Program-made: the position numbers and the translations under genes
In this document: piece after piece, positions 1 through 8,365 of the stretch
How positions within the stretch are numbered: the stretch's first letter is position 1
How the letters are laid out: the number at the start of each line of letters is the position of its first letter
Notes under the pieces: generated by a model
Databases searched by the model: none
The model's input: only the letters and a program-made list of their open reading frames with translations
Told to the model about the DNA's origin: nothing
From: Pseudobutyrivibrio sp. OR37
GTDB lineage: Bacteria; Bacillota; Clostridia; Lachnospirales; Lachnospiraceae
Length of the DNA: 36,446 bases
Assembly (NCBI RefSeq): GCF_900113655.1
Contig: NZ_FOQF01000033.1
Span: 1 to 36,446 of the forward strand
Direction: 5' to 3'

Positions 1-147
1 TGCCTTGCTGGACGCAGAACTCAAAACGAAAAAACTCTTCATGCTGATCTGATACTTGCTGGAATAACTCAGCTTGTAACTGTCATTTTGGCTGATAAAA
101 TTAACCACCATGAATTTGTCCGTAGCCTGAAACCTTTAATCGCTTAG
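1..147 (+). CDS. C-terminal end of a truncated unknown protein
   Basis: An open frame enters the window at base 1 and stops at the TAG at 145-147, giving the last 48 residues of a protein whose start lies outside. The visible tail contains GRRTQNEKTLHADLILAGIT and ends in VRSLKPLIA. It reads as an amphipathic helical C-terminus, and I do not recognise the family. It could be the tail of a transcription factor, but no helix-turn-helix is visible in this fragment. A short inverted repeat (GACTTA 148-153, TAAGTC 163-168) lies right after the stop, but no T-run follows it. Confidence 0.5.
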   Translation, partial: CLAGRRTQNEKTLHADLILAGITQLVTVILADKINHHEFVRSLKPLIA

Positions 148-361
148 GACTTACCAACTTCATAAGTCAGGCTTATTTAGTGCGCCTAAAATTATCTTTC
201 AAAAGTAATTCCGCGCCTATGCGCGAAATATCCGATTTTATAATCAAGATTGCGGACGAGCATCAGCGAGTTTCGCAATTACCTACATTAATGATATATA
301 GATTTTATCAGATTGAAAAATGCTATTCATTAATCTTTCATAAATATTTCAAAAAAAGATG
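148..361. other. Intergenic stretch with a small GC-rich inverted repeat
   Basis: I see no convincing gene here. A GTG-initiated 61-codon frame (180-365) has no ribosome site and unlikely composition. A perfect inverted repeat, CGCGC-CTAT-GCGCG, lies at 212-225 and stands out in an AT-rich spacer; a partial echo (TGCGCCTAAA) lies at 181-190. There is no T-run after it, so it is not a standard terminator. Confidence 0.4.
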
Positions 362-390
362 TTGACAAACGTAATTTAATTGCGTACAAT
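362..390 (+). promoter_or_regulatory. Sigma-A promoter of the glutathione peroxidase gene
   Basis: A perfect -35 TTGACA (362-367) is followed after exactly 17 bp by the -10 TACAAT (385-390). The expected start of transcription is near 397, about 50 bases before the ATG at 449. Confidence 0.8.
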
Positions 391-418
391 CTAATCAATA
401 AAACCGATTGCACACAAT
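379..418 (+). promoter_or_regulatory. Two ATTG-N4-CAAT repeats, probable MarR-type operators
   Basis: ATTGCGTACAAT (379-390) covers the -10 box. The near copy ATTGCACACAAT (407-418) starts 28 bp downstream, in the early transcribed region. Both are ATTG-N4-CAAT dyads and differ at only two central bases. This form is typical of operators of MarR/OhrR-like repressors, which often control peroxide-detoxifying genes. That a repressor binds here is inference; no such regulator is seen in the window. Confidence 0.5.
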
Positions 419-448
419 TGAATTTGTAAATATCAAGGAGGAATTGAA

Positions 449-991
449 ATGGGATTCTATGATTTAACTGTTGAAAAGACAAATGGTGAGACACAGGCAA
501 TGGCAGATTACAAGGGTAAGGTTGTTATGGTAGTAAACACAGCTACAGGCTGCGGCTTTACTCCACAGTACAAGGATATCGAAAGCATCTACGAGACATA
601 TCATGAGAAGGGCTTAGAGATTGTTGATGTTCCTTGTAACCAGTTTGCAGGACAGACACCTGGTACTGATGATGAAATCCATGAGTTCTGCTCACTTCAT
701 TACAATACACAGTTCCCACAGATGAAGAAGGCTGATGTAAACGGTGAGACAGCTATCGAGCTTTTCAAGTACCTTAAGTCACAGAAGACCTTCGAAGGAT
801 TTGGTAAAGGTCCAAAGGCACTTGCTATGAGCGCTATGCTTAAGACAATTGACAAGGACTACAAGAACAATTCAGAGATTAAGTGGAACTTCACAAAGTT
901 CATCATTGATAGAGATGGCAATGTGGTTGCTCGTTTTGAGCCTACAGCAGACATGAAGGAAGTTGAAAAGTGTGTTGCTTCACTTATCTAA
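449..991 (+). CDS. Glutathione peroxidase family protein (cysteine type)
   Basis: This cytoplasmic thiol peroxidase reduces hydroperoxides. The 180-residue length is normal for the family. The peroxidatic Cys35 sits in NTATGCGFTPQY, where the usual sequence is N-V-A-S-K-C-G-F-T; it is Cys rather than selenocysteine. The second conserved block VPCNQF (Cys63) and the C-terminal WNFTKFIIDRDG carry the Gln and the Trp-Asn of the catalytic tetrad. Bacterial members of this kind usually take electrons from thioredoxin rather than glutathione. The start is fixed by the ribosome site AAGGAGGA about 8 bases upstream. The gene stands alone, with its own strong promoter, operator-like repeats and terminator, which suggests inducible expression under oxidative stress. 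Confidence 0.93.
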   Translation: MGFYDLTVEKTNGETQAMADYKGKVVMVVNTATGCGFTPQYKDIESIYETYHEKGLEIVDVPCNQFAGQTPGTDDEIHEFCSLHYNTQFPQMKKADVNGETAIELFKYLKSQKTFEGFGKGPKALAMSAMLKTIDKDYKNNSEIKWNFTKFIIDRDGNVVARFEPTADMKEVEKCVASLI

Positions 992-1020
992 TAGATTCAT
1001 TATTACTCCTATTTTTAACC

Positions 1021-1055
1021 TATGGACCAGTTTTATGACTGGTCCATATTTTTTT
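1021..1055 (+). terminator. Rho-independent terminator after the peroxidase gene
   Basis: An 11-bp perfect stem is formed by TATGGACCAGT (1021-1031) and ACTGGTCCATA (1038-1048), with a 6-base loop, followed by a T-run to 1055. Confidence 0.92.
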
Positions 1056-1135
1056 GTTAAAATGTCTATTTAGTTTTTATATTTGAGACATATTGTGTAT
1101 AATAGAAACTATCGAAGAAGGGATGGAGAAGAATA

Positions 1136-3241
1136 ATGAGTTTTGAAATTGTATTTGATAAGTTAAATAACTATAAGAACTGCTTGTTCAAAGAATGGTT
1201 ACTTACAAATGGTATTGGAGGGTATGCTGGAAGTAGTATCATCGGTGCACACGCCAGAATGCATCAGGGTTATCTGATCGCCAGCCTACATCCACCAGTT
1301 GAACGATATCTGGTGTTTTCAAAGACTAATGAGCGTCTTGTGTGCGGAAGCCGTATATACGATTTAACTACAGCACAGCACAAGGGGCCATATACTAGTG
1401 AATTCAATCAAGGCAACATGCATTTAAAGAGCTTCAAATACGATGGTAACATTACCTACGTTTACGAAGCTGGTGGAATGCGTCTTACTAAAACAATTTC
1501 TTTGGTACAGGGTAAAAACCAATGTACTATCGCATATACGTTAGAAAACAATGGCCCAGAGGCCGGAGTTGTCATAACACCTCTTATGAATTATCGCGAG
1601 CATGGCGAGCACATGACAGTAGATGATTTGCGCTGGGAGCTTCCAGAGGAAGTCTTCAAGGAATATCGCAATGCAGAATCAGATAATGTGGGCTTTTACT
1701 ATTCCCCTGTTAGCAATTCAAAAGTACGAATCAGCCTTATTGCAGCTGGCTGCGAGATGGTGAAGCGCAACAATGTTTATGATGAAAACATGGAGCTTCA
1801 GTTTGAAATAGATAACGAGGCCGACGGTCTTGATTGTCATCTTAAGCCATACGATTTTGTAATGGAGGTGGCTGCAGGTGGCGTTTCAAGAGCATCCTTT
1901 GTATGTACAGTGGAGGTTAATGACAGCACTGGAAGAAATAAGGCGACTTGGAAGCCATTTCCAGTAATCGAAAAGGATACAGCCTTTATCCAGATAGAGA
2001 AAAATAAAAAGAGAGTGGCAGAGCTTATTGAAAAAGCTGGCTTTGATGAGGATGATGAGCTGGCTCAGATTCTTACAGTGGCAGCAGACCAATTCATTGT
2101 TGATAGACAATCCACTGGAAGAAAGACTGTAATAGCAGGCTATCCTTGGTTTACAGATTGGGGCAGAGATACAATGATTGCCTTTACAGGCCTTTGCCTT
2201 GAGACAGGACGTTTTGATGATGCAAAATCAATCCTACTTTCTTTTGCAAAATATATTAAAAATGGCCTTGTTCCAAACATGTTCCCAGATGGTGGTGAAG
2301 ACCCTTTATACAATACTGCTGATGCATCACTTTGGTATTTCTATGCTGTCTACAATTATCTTAAATATGTAGATACGGATGAGGCTTGGAAGTTTGTAGA
2401 GGAAGAAATCTACCCAGGCTTGCAGGAAATAATGGGTGCCTACAGAAAGGGTACAAATTTCTCTATAGGAATGGATGATGACGCCCTTATGCGCGCCGGT
2501 GGTGGACTGGATCAGGTTACCTGGATGGATGTGCGCATCGGTGATGAGGTAGTCACCCCTAGACACGGCAAGCCAGTAGAAATCAACGCTTTGTGGTACA
2601 ACGCCCTTATGACAATGGAGGCAATCTCCCGAGGAATTGCCAGACGTACCCACAACAAGCCAGAAAATTATCTTGCCTACGCAGGTGGCTGTAGCCAGCT
2701 AGCAATTTGGGTGAAGGAAGCCTTCAATTCCCAGTTTTGGTATGAAGAGGGTGGCTATTTATATGATGTTATTGATGGAGAAAATAAAGATGCTACACTG
2801 CGTCCAAATCAGATTTTTGCAGTGAGTCTTCCGTTTACAATGCTTGATCCTGAAAAAGAAAAATCAGTGGTTAGGGTGGTAAAGGAAAGATTATATGTAG
2901 GTGTGGGATTGCGCTCCCTTGATAAGGATGACGAGCAATACCATGGCATTTATCAGGGTGCTTTGGAAAAGCGCGACCACGCATATCATCAGGGTACAGC
3001 CTGGGGATTTTTGCTGGGCGCATTTATAGAGGCCTATGTAAAAACAGGTGGTCACAGTGCTCAGGCTATCGAGGAAGCAAAGGCTATGTTTGCACCTATC
3101 GAAAAGCATTTGGCTGAAGGCTGTATCGGAACTATTTCAGAAATTTTTGATGGAGATGAGCCACATAATGCACGCGGTTGCTATGCTCAGGCTTGGTCCG
3201 TGGGCGAGGTATTACGTGCTTATGCGTATTTAAAAAGGTAA
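1136..3241 (+). CDS. Glycogen debranching enzyme (amylo-alpha-1,6-glucosidase, GH133-like)
   Basis: The 701-residue protein matches the archaeal/bacterial-type debranching enzymes that hydrolyse alpha-1,6 branch points of glycogen. The N-terminal domain (about residues 1-280) opens with the family-typical WLLTNGIGGYAGSSI and ARMHQGYLIA. The C-terminal (alpha/alpha)6 catalytic domain (about 300-700) contains YPWFTDWGRDTMIAFTGL near residue 338, then NMFPDGGEDPLYNTADASLW and the late YHQGTAWGFLLGAF. Length and both domains are complete. The ATG follows GGATGGAGAAG, and a TATAAT box lies at 1098-1103 without a good -35. The next gene begins 6 bases after the stop, with its ribosome site inside this gene, so co-transcription with the ABC pair is likely. 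Confidence 0.93.
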   Translation: MSFEIVFDKLNNYKNCLFKEWLLTNGIGGYAGSSIIGAHARMHQGYLIASLHPPVERYLVFSKTNERLVCGSRIYDLTTAQHKGPYTSEFNQGNMHLKSFKYDGNITYVYEAGGMRLTKTISLVQGKNQCTIAYTLENNGPEAGVVITPLMNYREHGEHMTVDDLRWELPEEVFKEYRNAESDNVGFYYSPVSNSKVRISLIAAGCEMVKRNNVYDENMELQFEIDNEADGLDCHLKPYDFVMEVAAGGVSRASFVCTVEVNDSTGRNKATWKPFPVIEKDTAFIQIEKNKKRVAELIEKAGFDEDDELAQILTVAADQFIVDRQSTGRKTVIAGYPWFTDWGRDTMIAFTGLCLETGRFDDAKSILLSFAKYIKNGLVPNMFPDGGEDPLYNTADASLWYFYAVYNYLKYVDTDEAWKFVEEEIYPGLQEIMGAYRKGTNFSIGMDDDALMRAGGGLDQVTWMDVRIGDEVVTPRHGKPVEINALWYNALMTMEAISRGIARRTHNKPENYLAYAGGCSQLAIWVKEAFNSQFWYEEGGYLYDVIDGENKDATLRPNQIFAVSLPFTMLDPEKEKSVVRVVKERLYVGVGLRSLDKDDEQYHGIYQGALEKRDHAYHQGTAWGFLLGAFIEAYVKTGGHSAQAIEEAKAMFAPIEKHLAEGCIGTISEIFDGDEPHNARGCYAQAWSVGEVLRAYAYLKR

Positions 3242-3247
3242 AACTAT

Positions 3248-4984
3248 ATGATTAAGACCAGATTACTTAGAATGCTTAAAAATGGAACTAGATACGTGGT
3301 TCTACAGGTGGTATGGCAGTGGCTTGGTCTAATAGCTCAGATTATTATTGTAGGATGTATCGCCAGAACACTTTCTGGAGCATATTATCACAAGCTCACC
3401 ACGAAACAGCTACTCATTTATATAGGGGTAGTTTTGTTTTCTGTGGTGGCGCGAATCATTTTTGACAGGCTTTACACCGAGGCTTCCTTTGAGGCTAGCG
3501 TGGATGTAAAGAGTGTGATTCGAGAAAAGATATATTCCAAGCTTCTACGACTTGGAAGCGGATATCGTAAATACGTATCATCAGCTCAAATTACTCAAAT
3601 GATGGGCGAGGGAGTTGAACAGCTGGAGGTATATTTCGGAAAATATATCAGCCAGTTTGTTTACGCTCTGCTTGCTCCTTTCACTTTGTTCTTATTTTTA
3701 TTCCAATATAATATTAAGGTTTCTTTGGTGCTACTTGTGGCAGTGCCTTTAATTCCTATGGTCATTATGATTGTAATGAAGGTGGCAAGGAAGCTTTTAG
3801 ATAAATATTTCAAAATCTATTATGGACTTGGAGACACATTTTTAGAGAAGCTTCACGGCATGACCACCCTGAAAATTTATGGGGCCGATGGACAGGCTGC
3901 AGATGAGATGGACGAGGAATCGGAAAACTTTAGAAGGATAACCATGAAGGTGCTATCCATGCAGCTGAACAGCACTATAATCATGGATGTTATTGCCTAT
4001 GCTGGTGCAGCGGTGGGCATTGGTGTGACCTTAAATGAATTTGCAGCAGGTGGGATGAAGCTTTCAGAGGCAATCATGTTCCTGCTTTTATCAGCAGAGT
4101 TTTTCCTGCCTATGAGACTGCTTGGTTCATATTTTCATATTGGAATGAACGGAATGAAGGCGGCAGATAAGATATTTGATTTTCTTGATATCAAGGAGCC
4201 GGCTCATGGAAAAGTAGTGCTTGATGGCAAATCCTATGATATCGCCTTAAGAAATACTGCATTTTCCTACGATAAGGAGAGAGTGTTAGATAATATCAAT
4301 ATTAATATACCTACAGGCAAGCTGATTTCCATAGTGGGTGTGTCCGGCTCGGGCAAATCCACTATTGCGGGAATTCTTAGAAGACAGTTCAAGGGCTATG
4401 AGGGCTCTATCACTATCGGCGGCAGGGAATTAAAGGATATCAACGAGGATTCCTTGATGTCTGCCATCACTGCAGTGTCCTACAACAGCTTTATATTCCC
4501 TGGCACTGTCAGGGATAATCTGCTATTGGGAAATGGAAAATGCAGCGATAAAAAGCTTACGAATGCATTAAAGATAATGAATCTTTTGGAGGAGCTAAAG
4601 CCTTTGGGTGGGCTTGACCTTCAGCTTAAGGAAGGGGGCAGTAATCTTTCTGGCGGACAGAGACAGAGGCTTGCCCTTGCCAGAGCCCTGCTTAAAAACA
4701 GCCCGATTTATATTTTTGATGAAAGCACCAGCAATATTGATGTGGAATCAGAAGAAATCATAATGAAGGTAATCAGAAAGCTTTCAAAGGACATGGGAAA
4801 GACCATCATCCTTATTTCTCATAGACTTGCCAACGTGGTTAGCTCCGATTCTATTTTCATGCTTGAAGCAGGAAATATTGTGGAGCAGGGAACCCACAGC
4901 CAGCTGATGGTAAATAAAGGCAGCTACGCCAAGCTTTTTACAGCTCAACACAGGCTTGAGAATTATGCAGGAGGTGAATCATAA
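3248..4984 (+). CDS. cydD: CydD-like ABC exporter subunit (permease fused to ATPase)
   Basis: This 578-residue protein has about six membrane segments (residues ~15-320) and a C-terminal nucleotide-binding domain. CydD-family marks are YFGKYISQFVYALLAPFTLF, FLEKLHGMTTLKIYGADGQ and FFLPMRLLGSYFHIGMNGM. In the ATPase, Walker A is VGVSGSGKST near residue 365, the signature is NLSGGQRQRLALARALL, and Walker B is IYIFDESTSN, where the usual LLLDE is relaxed to FDES. CydDC exports cysteine/glutathione or related thiols and supports cytochrome bd assembly; no cydAB genes are in the window. The stop overlaps the start of the next gene by one base (TAATG), so the two subunits are translationally coupled. 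The substrate is inferred from family only. Confidence 0.8.
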   Translation: MIKTRLLRMLKNGTRYVVLQVVWQWLGLIAQIIIVGCIARTLSGAYYHKLTTKQLLIYIGVVLFSVVARIIFDRLYTEASFEASVDVKSVIREKIYSKLLRLGSGYRKYVSSAQITQMMGEGVEQLEVYFGKYISQFVYALLAPFTLFLFLFQYNIKVSLVLLVAVPLIPMVIMIVMKVARKLLDKYFKIYYGLGDTFLEKLHGMTTLKIYGADGQAADEMDEESENFRRITMKVLSMQLNSTIIMDVIAYAGAAVGIGVTLNEFAAGGMKLSEAIMFLLLSAEFFLPMRLLGSYFHIGMNGMKAADKIFDFLDIKEPAHGKVVLDGKSYDIALRNTAFSYDKERVLDNININIPTGKLISIVGVSGSGKSTIAGILRRQFKGYEGSITIGGRELKDINEDSLMSAITAVSYNSFIFPGTVRDNLLLGNGKCSDKKLTNALKIMNLLEELKPLGGLDLQLKEGGSNLSGGQRQRLALARALLKNSPIYIFDESTSNIDVESEEIIMKVIRKLSKDMGKTIILISHRLANVVSSDSIFMLEAGNIVEQGTHSQLMVNKGSYAKLFTAQHRLENYAGGES

Positions 4985-6678
4985 TGAAAAAAGATACATC
5001 TTCTGGTTTAAAAATAATGGCTCGCCTGCTTGTATTGGTTAAGCCTCTTACAGGGGTGATGCTGCTTGGAATATTGCTGGGAACGCTAGGCCATCTGTGT
5101 GCAATTTTTGTCACCGTAATAGGTGCAGAAGGGGTGGCGCTTGTGGCAGAAAACCTGGACAATCCGCAAATACGATATGCCCTACCACAGTTTTTTGGCG
5201 GTCTCGTAGCGGTGGGGATTCTCAGGGGCCTTCTTCACTACGGTGAGCAATATTGCAATCACTACATAGCCTTTAAAATCCTTGCCATAATCCGACATAA
5301 AGTTTTTGCAAAGCTAAGAATCCTTTGCCCGGCAAAGCTGGAGGGGAAGGAAAAGGGCAATTTGATTACCATGATTACCACAGATATCGAGCTTTTAGAG
5401 GTATTTTTTGCACACACCATTTCTCCAATAGCCATTGCAGTTTTGGTATCAGTTTTTATGTCTGTATTCATAGGCCTGCAATATCCAATCGCCGGCATAA
5501 TTGCGGCTATAGCCTATGTTACAGTGGGTGGGATGATTCCTGTGGCAAATGAAGTGGAATCGGAAGCTGCAGGCATGGATTTTAGAAATGAATTTGGTAA
5601 AATGAACAGCTTCATCCTGGGTGCCCTTTACGGGGTGGATGAGACTCTTCAGTTTAAGGCAGGAGAGAAAACTCTTAAGCAATTAGAGGATAAATCAGAT
5701 GCACTGGCAGATAAAAAGGAAAAGCTGGTAGTATTCGAAAAGAATCAAAAGAGCCTTACCCATCTGTCTATTCAAGCCTTTTCACTGATAGTTTTAGGGG
5801 TGATGCTTTTTGCCTATCACAAGGGAAGGGTTGATTTCGAGCATGTGATTATTGCAACCGTGGCAATGATGAGCTCCTTTGGCCCAGTGGTGGCACTGGC
5901 ATCTCTTTCAAACAGTCTGAATCAGACACTGGCTTGCGGCAAGCGTGTGCTGGATTTGTTGGACGAGGAGCCACAGGTGAAGGAAGTGTTTGACGGAATA
6001 GATATAGATATGGTTCAAAGCAAAAGGGGAAACCTTGCTACTGTCAACAATATCTCATTTTCCTATGAGAATGCTCAGGTTCTTAAGAACGTGTCTGTTG
6101 ATATTAAAAAGGGGCAGATTCTTGGAATCCATGGGCCAAGTGGCAGCGGAAAATCTACCCTGCTTCGCCTTTTAATGAGATTTTGGAAGATAGATGCTGG
6201 ACAGATTCATTACTACGACAAGGTGGATGGTCCAGTGGAAATTGATTACATCAACACCGAATCCTTACGCGCTAATCAGTCCTTTGTTACTCAGGAGACC
6301 TGGGTGAGCCGTGACACCATTGCAAAAAATATCGCCGTTGGCAAGGTGGATGCCACAAGGGATGAGATTATCGAGGCGGCCAAGTCTGCCAGCCTTCATG
6401 ATTTTATCACGGGATTATCACATGGATATGATACGGTGGTTGGTGAGCTTGGATCTACCTTATCAGGAGGCGAAAAGCAAAGGATTGGAATCGCCAGAGC
6501 CTTCCTCCACGACGGAAATATGATGCTACTGGACGAACCAACCAGCTCCCTGGATTCTCTAAATGAGGGTATAATATTAAAGTCTCTCAAGGAGGAATCC
6601 AAGGACAAAACAGTGGTACTTGTATCACACAGAAAATCCACCATGGGGGTGGCGGATTCTGTTATAGATTTTAAATAA
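4984..6678 (+). CDS. cydC: CydC-like ABC exporter subunit (permease fused to ATPase)
   Basis: This is the partner half-transporter, 564 residues. It has an N-terminal six-helix domain (about 10-320), including GLQYPIAGIIAAIAYVTVGG, and a C-terminal ATPase domain. Walker A is HGPSGSGKST near residue 383, the signature LSGGEKQRIGIARAF, Walker B MMLLDEPTSSLD, and the switch His is in VLVSHR. Both subunits thus carry full ATPase motifs, though CydD has the weaker Walker B. The protein is slightly short after the switch region, ending at SVIDFK. Coupling to the previous gene through TAATG supports a heterodimer. The exact substrate cannot be read from sequence. Confidence 0.78.
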   Translation: MKKDTSSGLKIMARLLVLVKPLTGVMLLGILLGTLGHLCAIFVTVIGAEGVALVAENLDNPQIRYALPQFFGGLVAVGILRGLLHYGEQYCNHYIAFKILAIIRHKVFAKLRILCPAKLEGKEKGNLITMITTDIELLEVFFAHTISPIAIAVLVSVFMSVFIGLQYPIAGIIAAIAYVTVGGMIPVANEVESEAAGMDFRNEFGKMNSFILGALYGVDETLQFKAGEKTLKQLEDKSDALADKKEKLVVFEKNQKSLTHLSIQAFSLIVLGVMLFAYHKGRVDFEHVIIATVAMMSSFGPVVALASLSNSLNQTLACGKRVLDLLDEEPQVKEVFDGIDIDMVQSKRGNLATVNNISFSYENAQVLKNVSVDIKKGQILGIHGPSGSGKSTLLRLLMRFWKIDAGQIHYYDKVDGPVEIDYINTESLRANQSFVTQETWVSRDTIAKNIAVGKVDATRDEIIEAAKSASLHDFITGLSHGYDTVVGELGSTLSGGEKQRIGIARAFLHDGNMMLLDEPTSSLDSLNEGIILKSLKEESKDKTVVLVSHRKSTMGVADSVIDFK

Positions 6679-6693
6679 AGATATGTTATTGAT

Positions 6694-7089
6694 ATGAAAA
6701 AGTTTACTTTAATTTTATTAACAGCTGGTATAATCCTTACACTTGCTGGCTGTGGAAAAACTAAAAAGGTAGAGGATGTAGATGTGGATTTAACCACCAT
6801 GTCATCTACCATGGTATATTCCTATGTGTACGATATGCTCTCCCATCCCGACAACTATAAAGGTCAGATGGTGAGAATGGATGGAGACAGCAATACTACT
6901 CACGGTGGCACCCATTCCTGCATTGTATATGATGCGCTGGGGTGCTGCACCGAGGGTATAGAATATGTGCTTCCAGAGGAACAGGAATACCCAGACGATG
7001 GCACAAAAATCACCGTAGTAGGCAAATTCGCCACCTACAAAAAAGGCGAAGGCACCTACTTCGTACTAGTAGATTCGGTATTGGAATAA
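6694..7089 (+). CDS. Small lipoprotein, unknown function
   Basis: A signal peptide of the lipoprotein type (MKKFTLILLTAGIILTLAGC) has its lipobox Cys at residue 20, so the mature protein of about 111 residues should be anchored on the outer face of the membrane. The mature part begins with a Lys/Asp-rich linker. A compact beta-rich domain follows, with LSHPDNYKGQMVRMDG and a late ITVVGKFATYKKGEGTYFVL, reminiscent of OB-fold lipoproteins. Cys in HSCIVYDALGCCTEG could form disulfides. The ribosome site is weak. It lies 15 bases after the CydC-like gene and 9 before the alarmone synthetase, so it is part of the same run. Confidence 0.75.
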   Translation: MKKFTLILLTAGIILTLAGCGKTKKVEDVDVDLTTMSSTMVYSYVYDMLSHPDNYKGQMVRMDGDSNTTHGGTHSCIVYDALGCCTEGIEYVLPEEQEYPDDGTKITVVGKFATYKKGEGTYFVLVDSVLE

Positions 7090-7098
7090 GGAGAATAC

Positions 7099-7686
7099 AT
7101 GGAAGAATCAATCTATGGAAATCATAGGGAAGCTATGATGGATGTTATGAATATAATAATGGGTTCCATTGATGAGCTTAGGGCAAATATGCTGGAGGAA
7201 AATGGAAGTGATCCCATAGAGCATTGCCTGGCCCGCATCAAATCCGAGGAGAGCATGCGTGAAAAATGCAGAAGGCAAGCACTTCCTGAAAACACCCAGT
7301 CGGCTCTAAATGTAATTCATGATGCCATCGGCATAAGGGTTGTTTGTGCATTTATAAGTGATGTGTACAAGGTGCGTGACCATCTGAAAAGCATCGACAA
7401 GGTTGAGGTGGTAGAGGAAAAGGACTACATCAAGCATGCCAAGCCAAACGGCTATCGCAGTCTCCATGTGATTTTGAGATACGACAATAAATATTATGTG
7501 GAGATGCAGCTTAGAACCATTTCCATGGATACCTGGGCAGCCTTAGAGCACCACATCCATTATAAAAAGACTGCCAGCGAGCAGGACAAGCTAATCATTG
7601 CAGAGCTTAAAAGATGCGCAGACGAGCTGGCATCTACCGACATGTCAATGCAAACCATCAGAGACATGATCAGAAAGGATTTATAA
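7099..7686 (+). CDS. Small alarmone synthetase (RelA/SpoT-domain GTP pyrophosphokinase)
   Basis: The 195-residue single-domain protein resembles the RelP/RelQ (YjbM/YwaC) small synthetases. These transfer pyrophosphate from ATP to GDP or GTP, making (p)ppGpp. The synthetase motifs are present: AIGIRVVCAFISDVYKVRDHL, the GDP-binding YIKHAKPNGYRSLH, and the catalytic block YVEMQLRTISMDTWAALEH with its Glu and the conserved W-A-x-L-E-H. There is no HD hydrolase, TGS or ACT domain, so it would be controlled transcriptionally or allosterically. The ribosome site AAGGAG precedes the ATG, with 9 bases to the lipoprotein stop. Its place beside a two-component system and a thiol exporter fits a cell-envelope or redox stress operon. 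Confidence 0.9.
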   Translation: MEESIYGNHREAMMDVMNIIMGSIDELRANMLEENGSDPIEHCLARIKSEESMREKCRRQALPENTQSALNVIHDAIGIRVVCAFISDVYKVRDHLKSIDKVEVVEEKDYIKHAKPNGYRSLHVILRYDNKYYVEMQLRTISMDTWAALEHHIHYKKTASEQDKLIIAELKRCADELASTDMSMQTIRDMIRKDL

Positions 7687-7693
7687 AAAATAT

Positions 7694-8365
7694 ATGAAAA
7701 TCTTACTTGCAGAAGATACTGTAGATTTAAATAAGGTCGTTACCCAAATGTTAGAAATGCAGGGGTTCGATGTGGACAGCACATACGATGGCAAGGAGGC
7801 CCTTGATATGGCCCTTAGCAATGGGTACGATGGCATCGTTTTAGACATCATGATGCCAAAAATGACTGGACTAGAGGTATTAAAGGAAATTCGCGGAAGA
7901 AACATCCTTACACCAGTGCTTATGCTTACAGCAAAGGCAGAAGTGGATGACAGAGTAGAAGGGTTAGACGCAGGTGCCGACGATTATCTGACTAAGCCTT
8001 TTGCCATGAAGGAGCTGATGGCAAGAGTGAAGGCCCTCACTAGACGAGGCAGCCAGTACGCCGCCAAGGAACTGTCCTACGGGGATGTAACCCTAAAATC
8101 AGACAGCTTGGAGATGATTTCTTCAAACACTGTTCGTCTATCCATCAAGGAATTTTCACTGATGCAGTCACTTCTTCTTAATCAGGAGCATTCCGTGGAT
8201 AACAATTATCTGCTTGAGCACGTATGGAATGATGAAGCAGAGGCTTCGGAGGAAACAGTTTGGCTGTACGTAAATTTCCTGCAGGGCAAGCTTTCTTATA
8301 TTGATTCAAAAGTGGAGATAAAGGGCGAAAAGGGTGGCCCATTCCAGGTGATTATAAATGAGTGA
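7694..8365 (+). CDS. OmpR/PhoB-family response regulator
   Basis: 223 residues. The N-terminal receiver domain (1-120) has the acidic pocket in LLAEDT, the phospho-acceptor Asp51 in GIVLDIMMPKMTGLEVL, the switch Thr in VLMLTAKAEV and the Lys in DYLTKPFAMKEL. The C-terminal winged-helix DNA-binding domain (about 130-220) includes LSIKEFSLMQSLLLNQEHSV and ETVWLYVNFLQGKL. It is the partner of the kinase encoded next, whose start overlaps this gene by 8 bases. Targets are unknown. The upstream ribosome site is weak and the gap to the alarmone synthetase is only 7 bases, so it is probably expressed from the upstream operon promoter. Confidence 0.92.
   Translation: MKILLAEDTVDLNKVVTQMLEMQGFDVDSTYDGKEALDMALSNGYDGIVLDIMMPKMTGLEVLKEIRGRNILTPVLMLTAKAEVDDRVEGLDAGADDYLTKPFAMKELMARVKALTRRGSQYAAKELSYGDVTLKSDSLEMISSNTVRLSIKEFSLMQSLLLNQEHSVDNNYLLEHVWNDEAEASEETVWLYVNFLQGKLSYIDSKVEIKGEKGGPFQVIINE

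Noticed and set aside
180-365. GTG-initiated 61-codon frame before the peroxidase gene
   Set aside because: No ribosome site, odd composition, and it runs into the -35 box of a consensus promoter.
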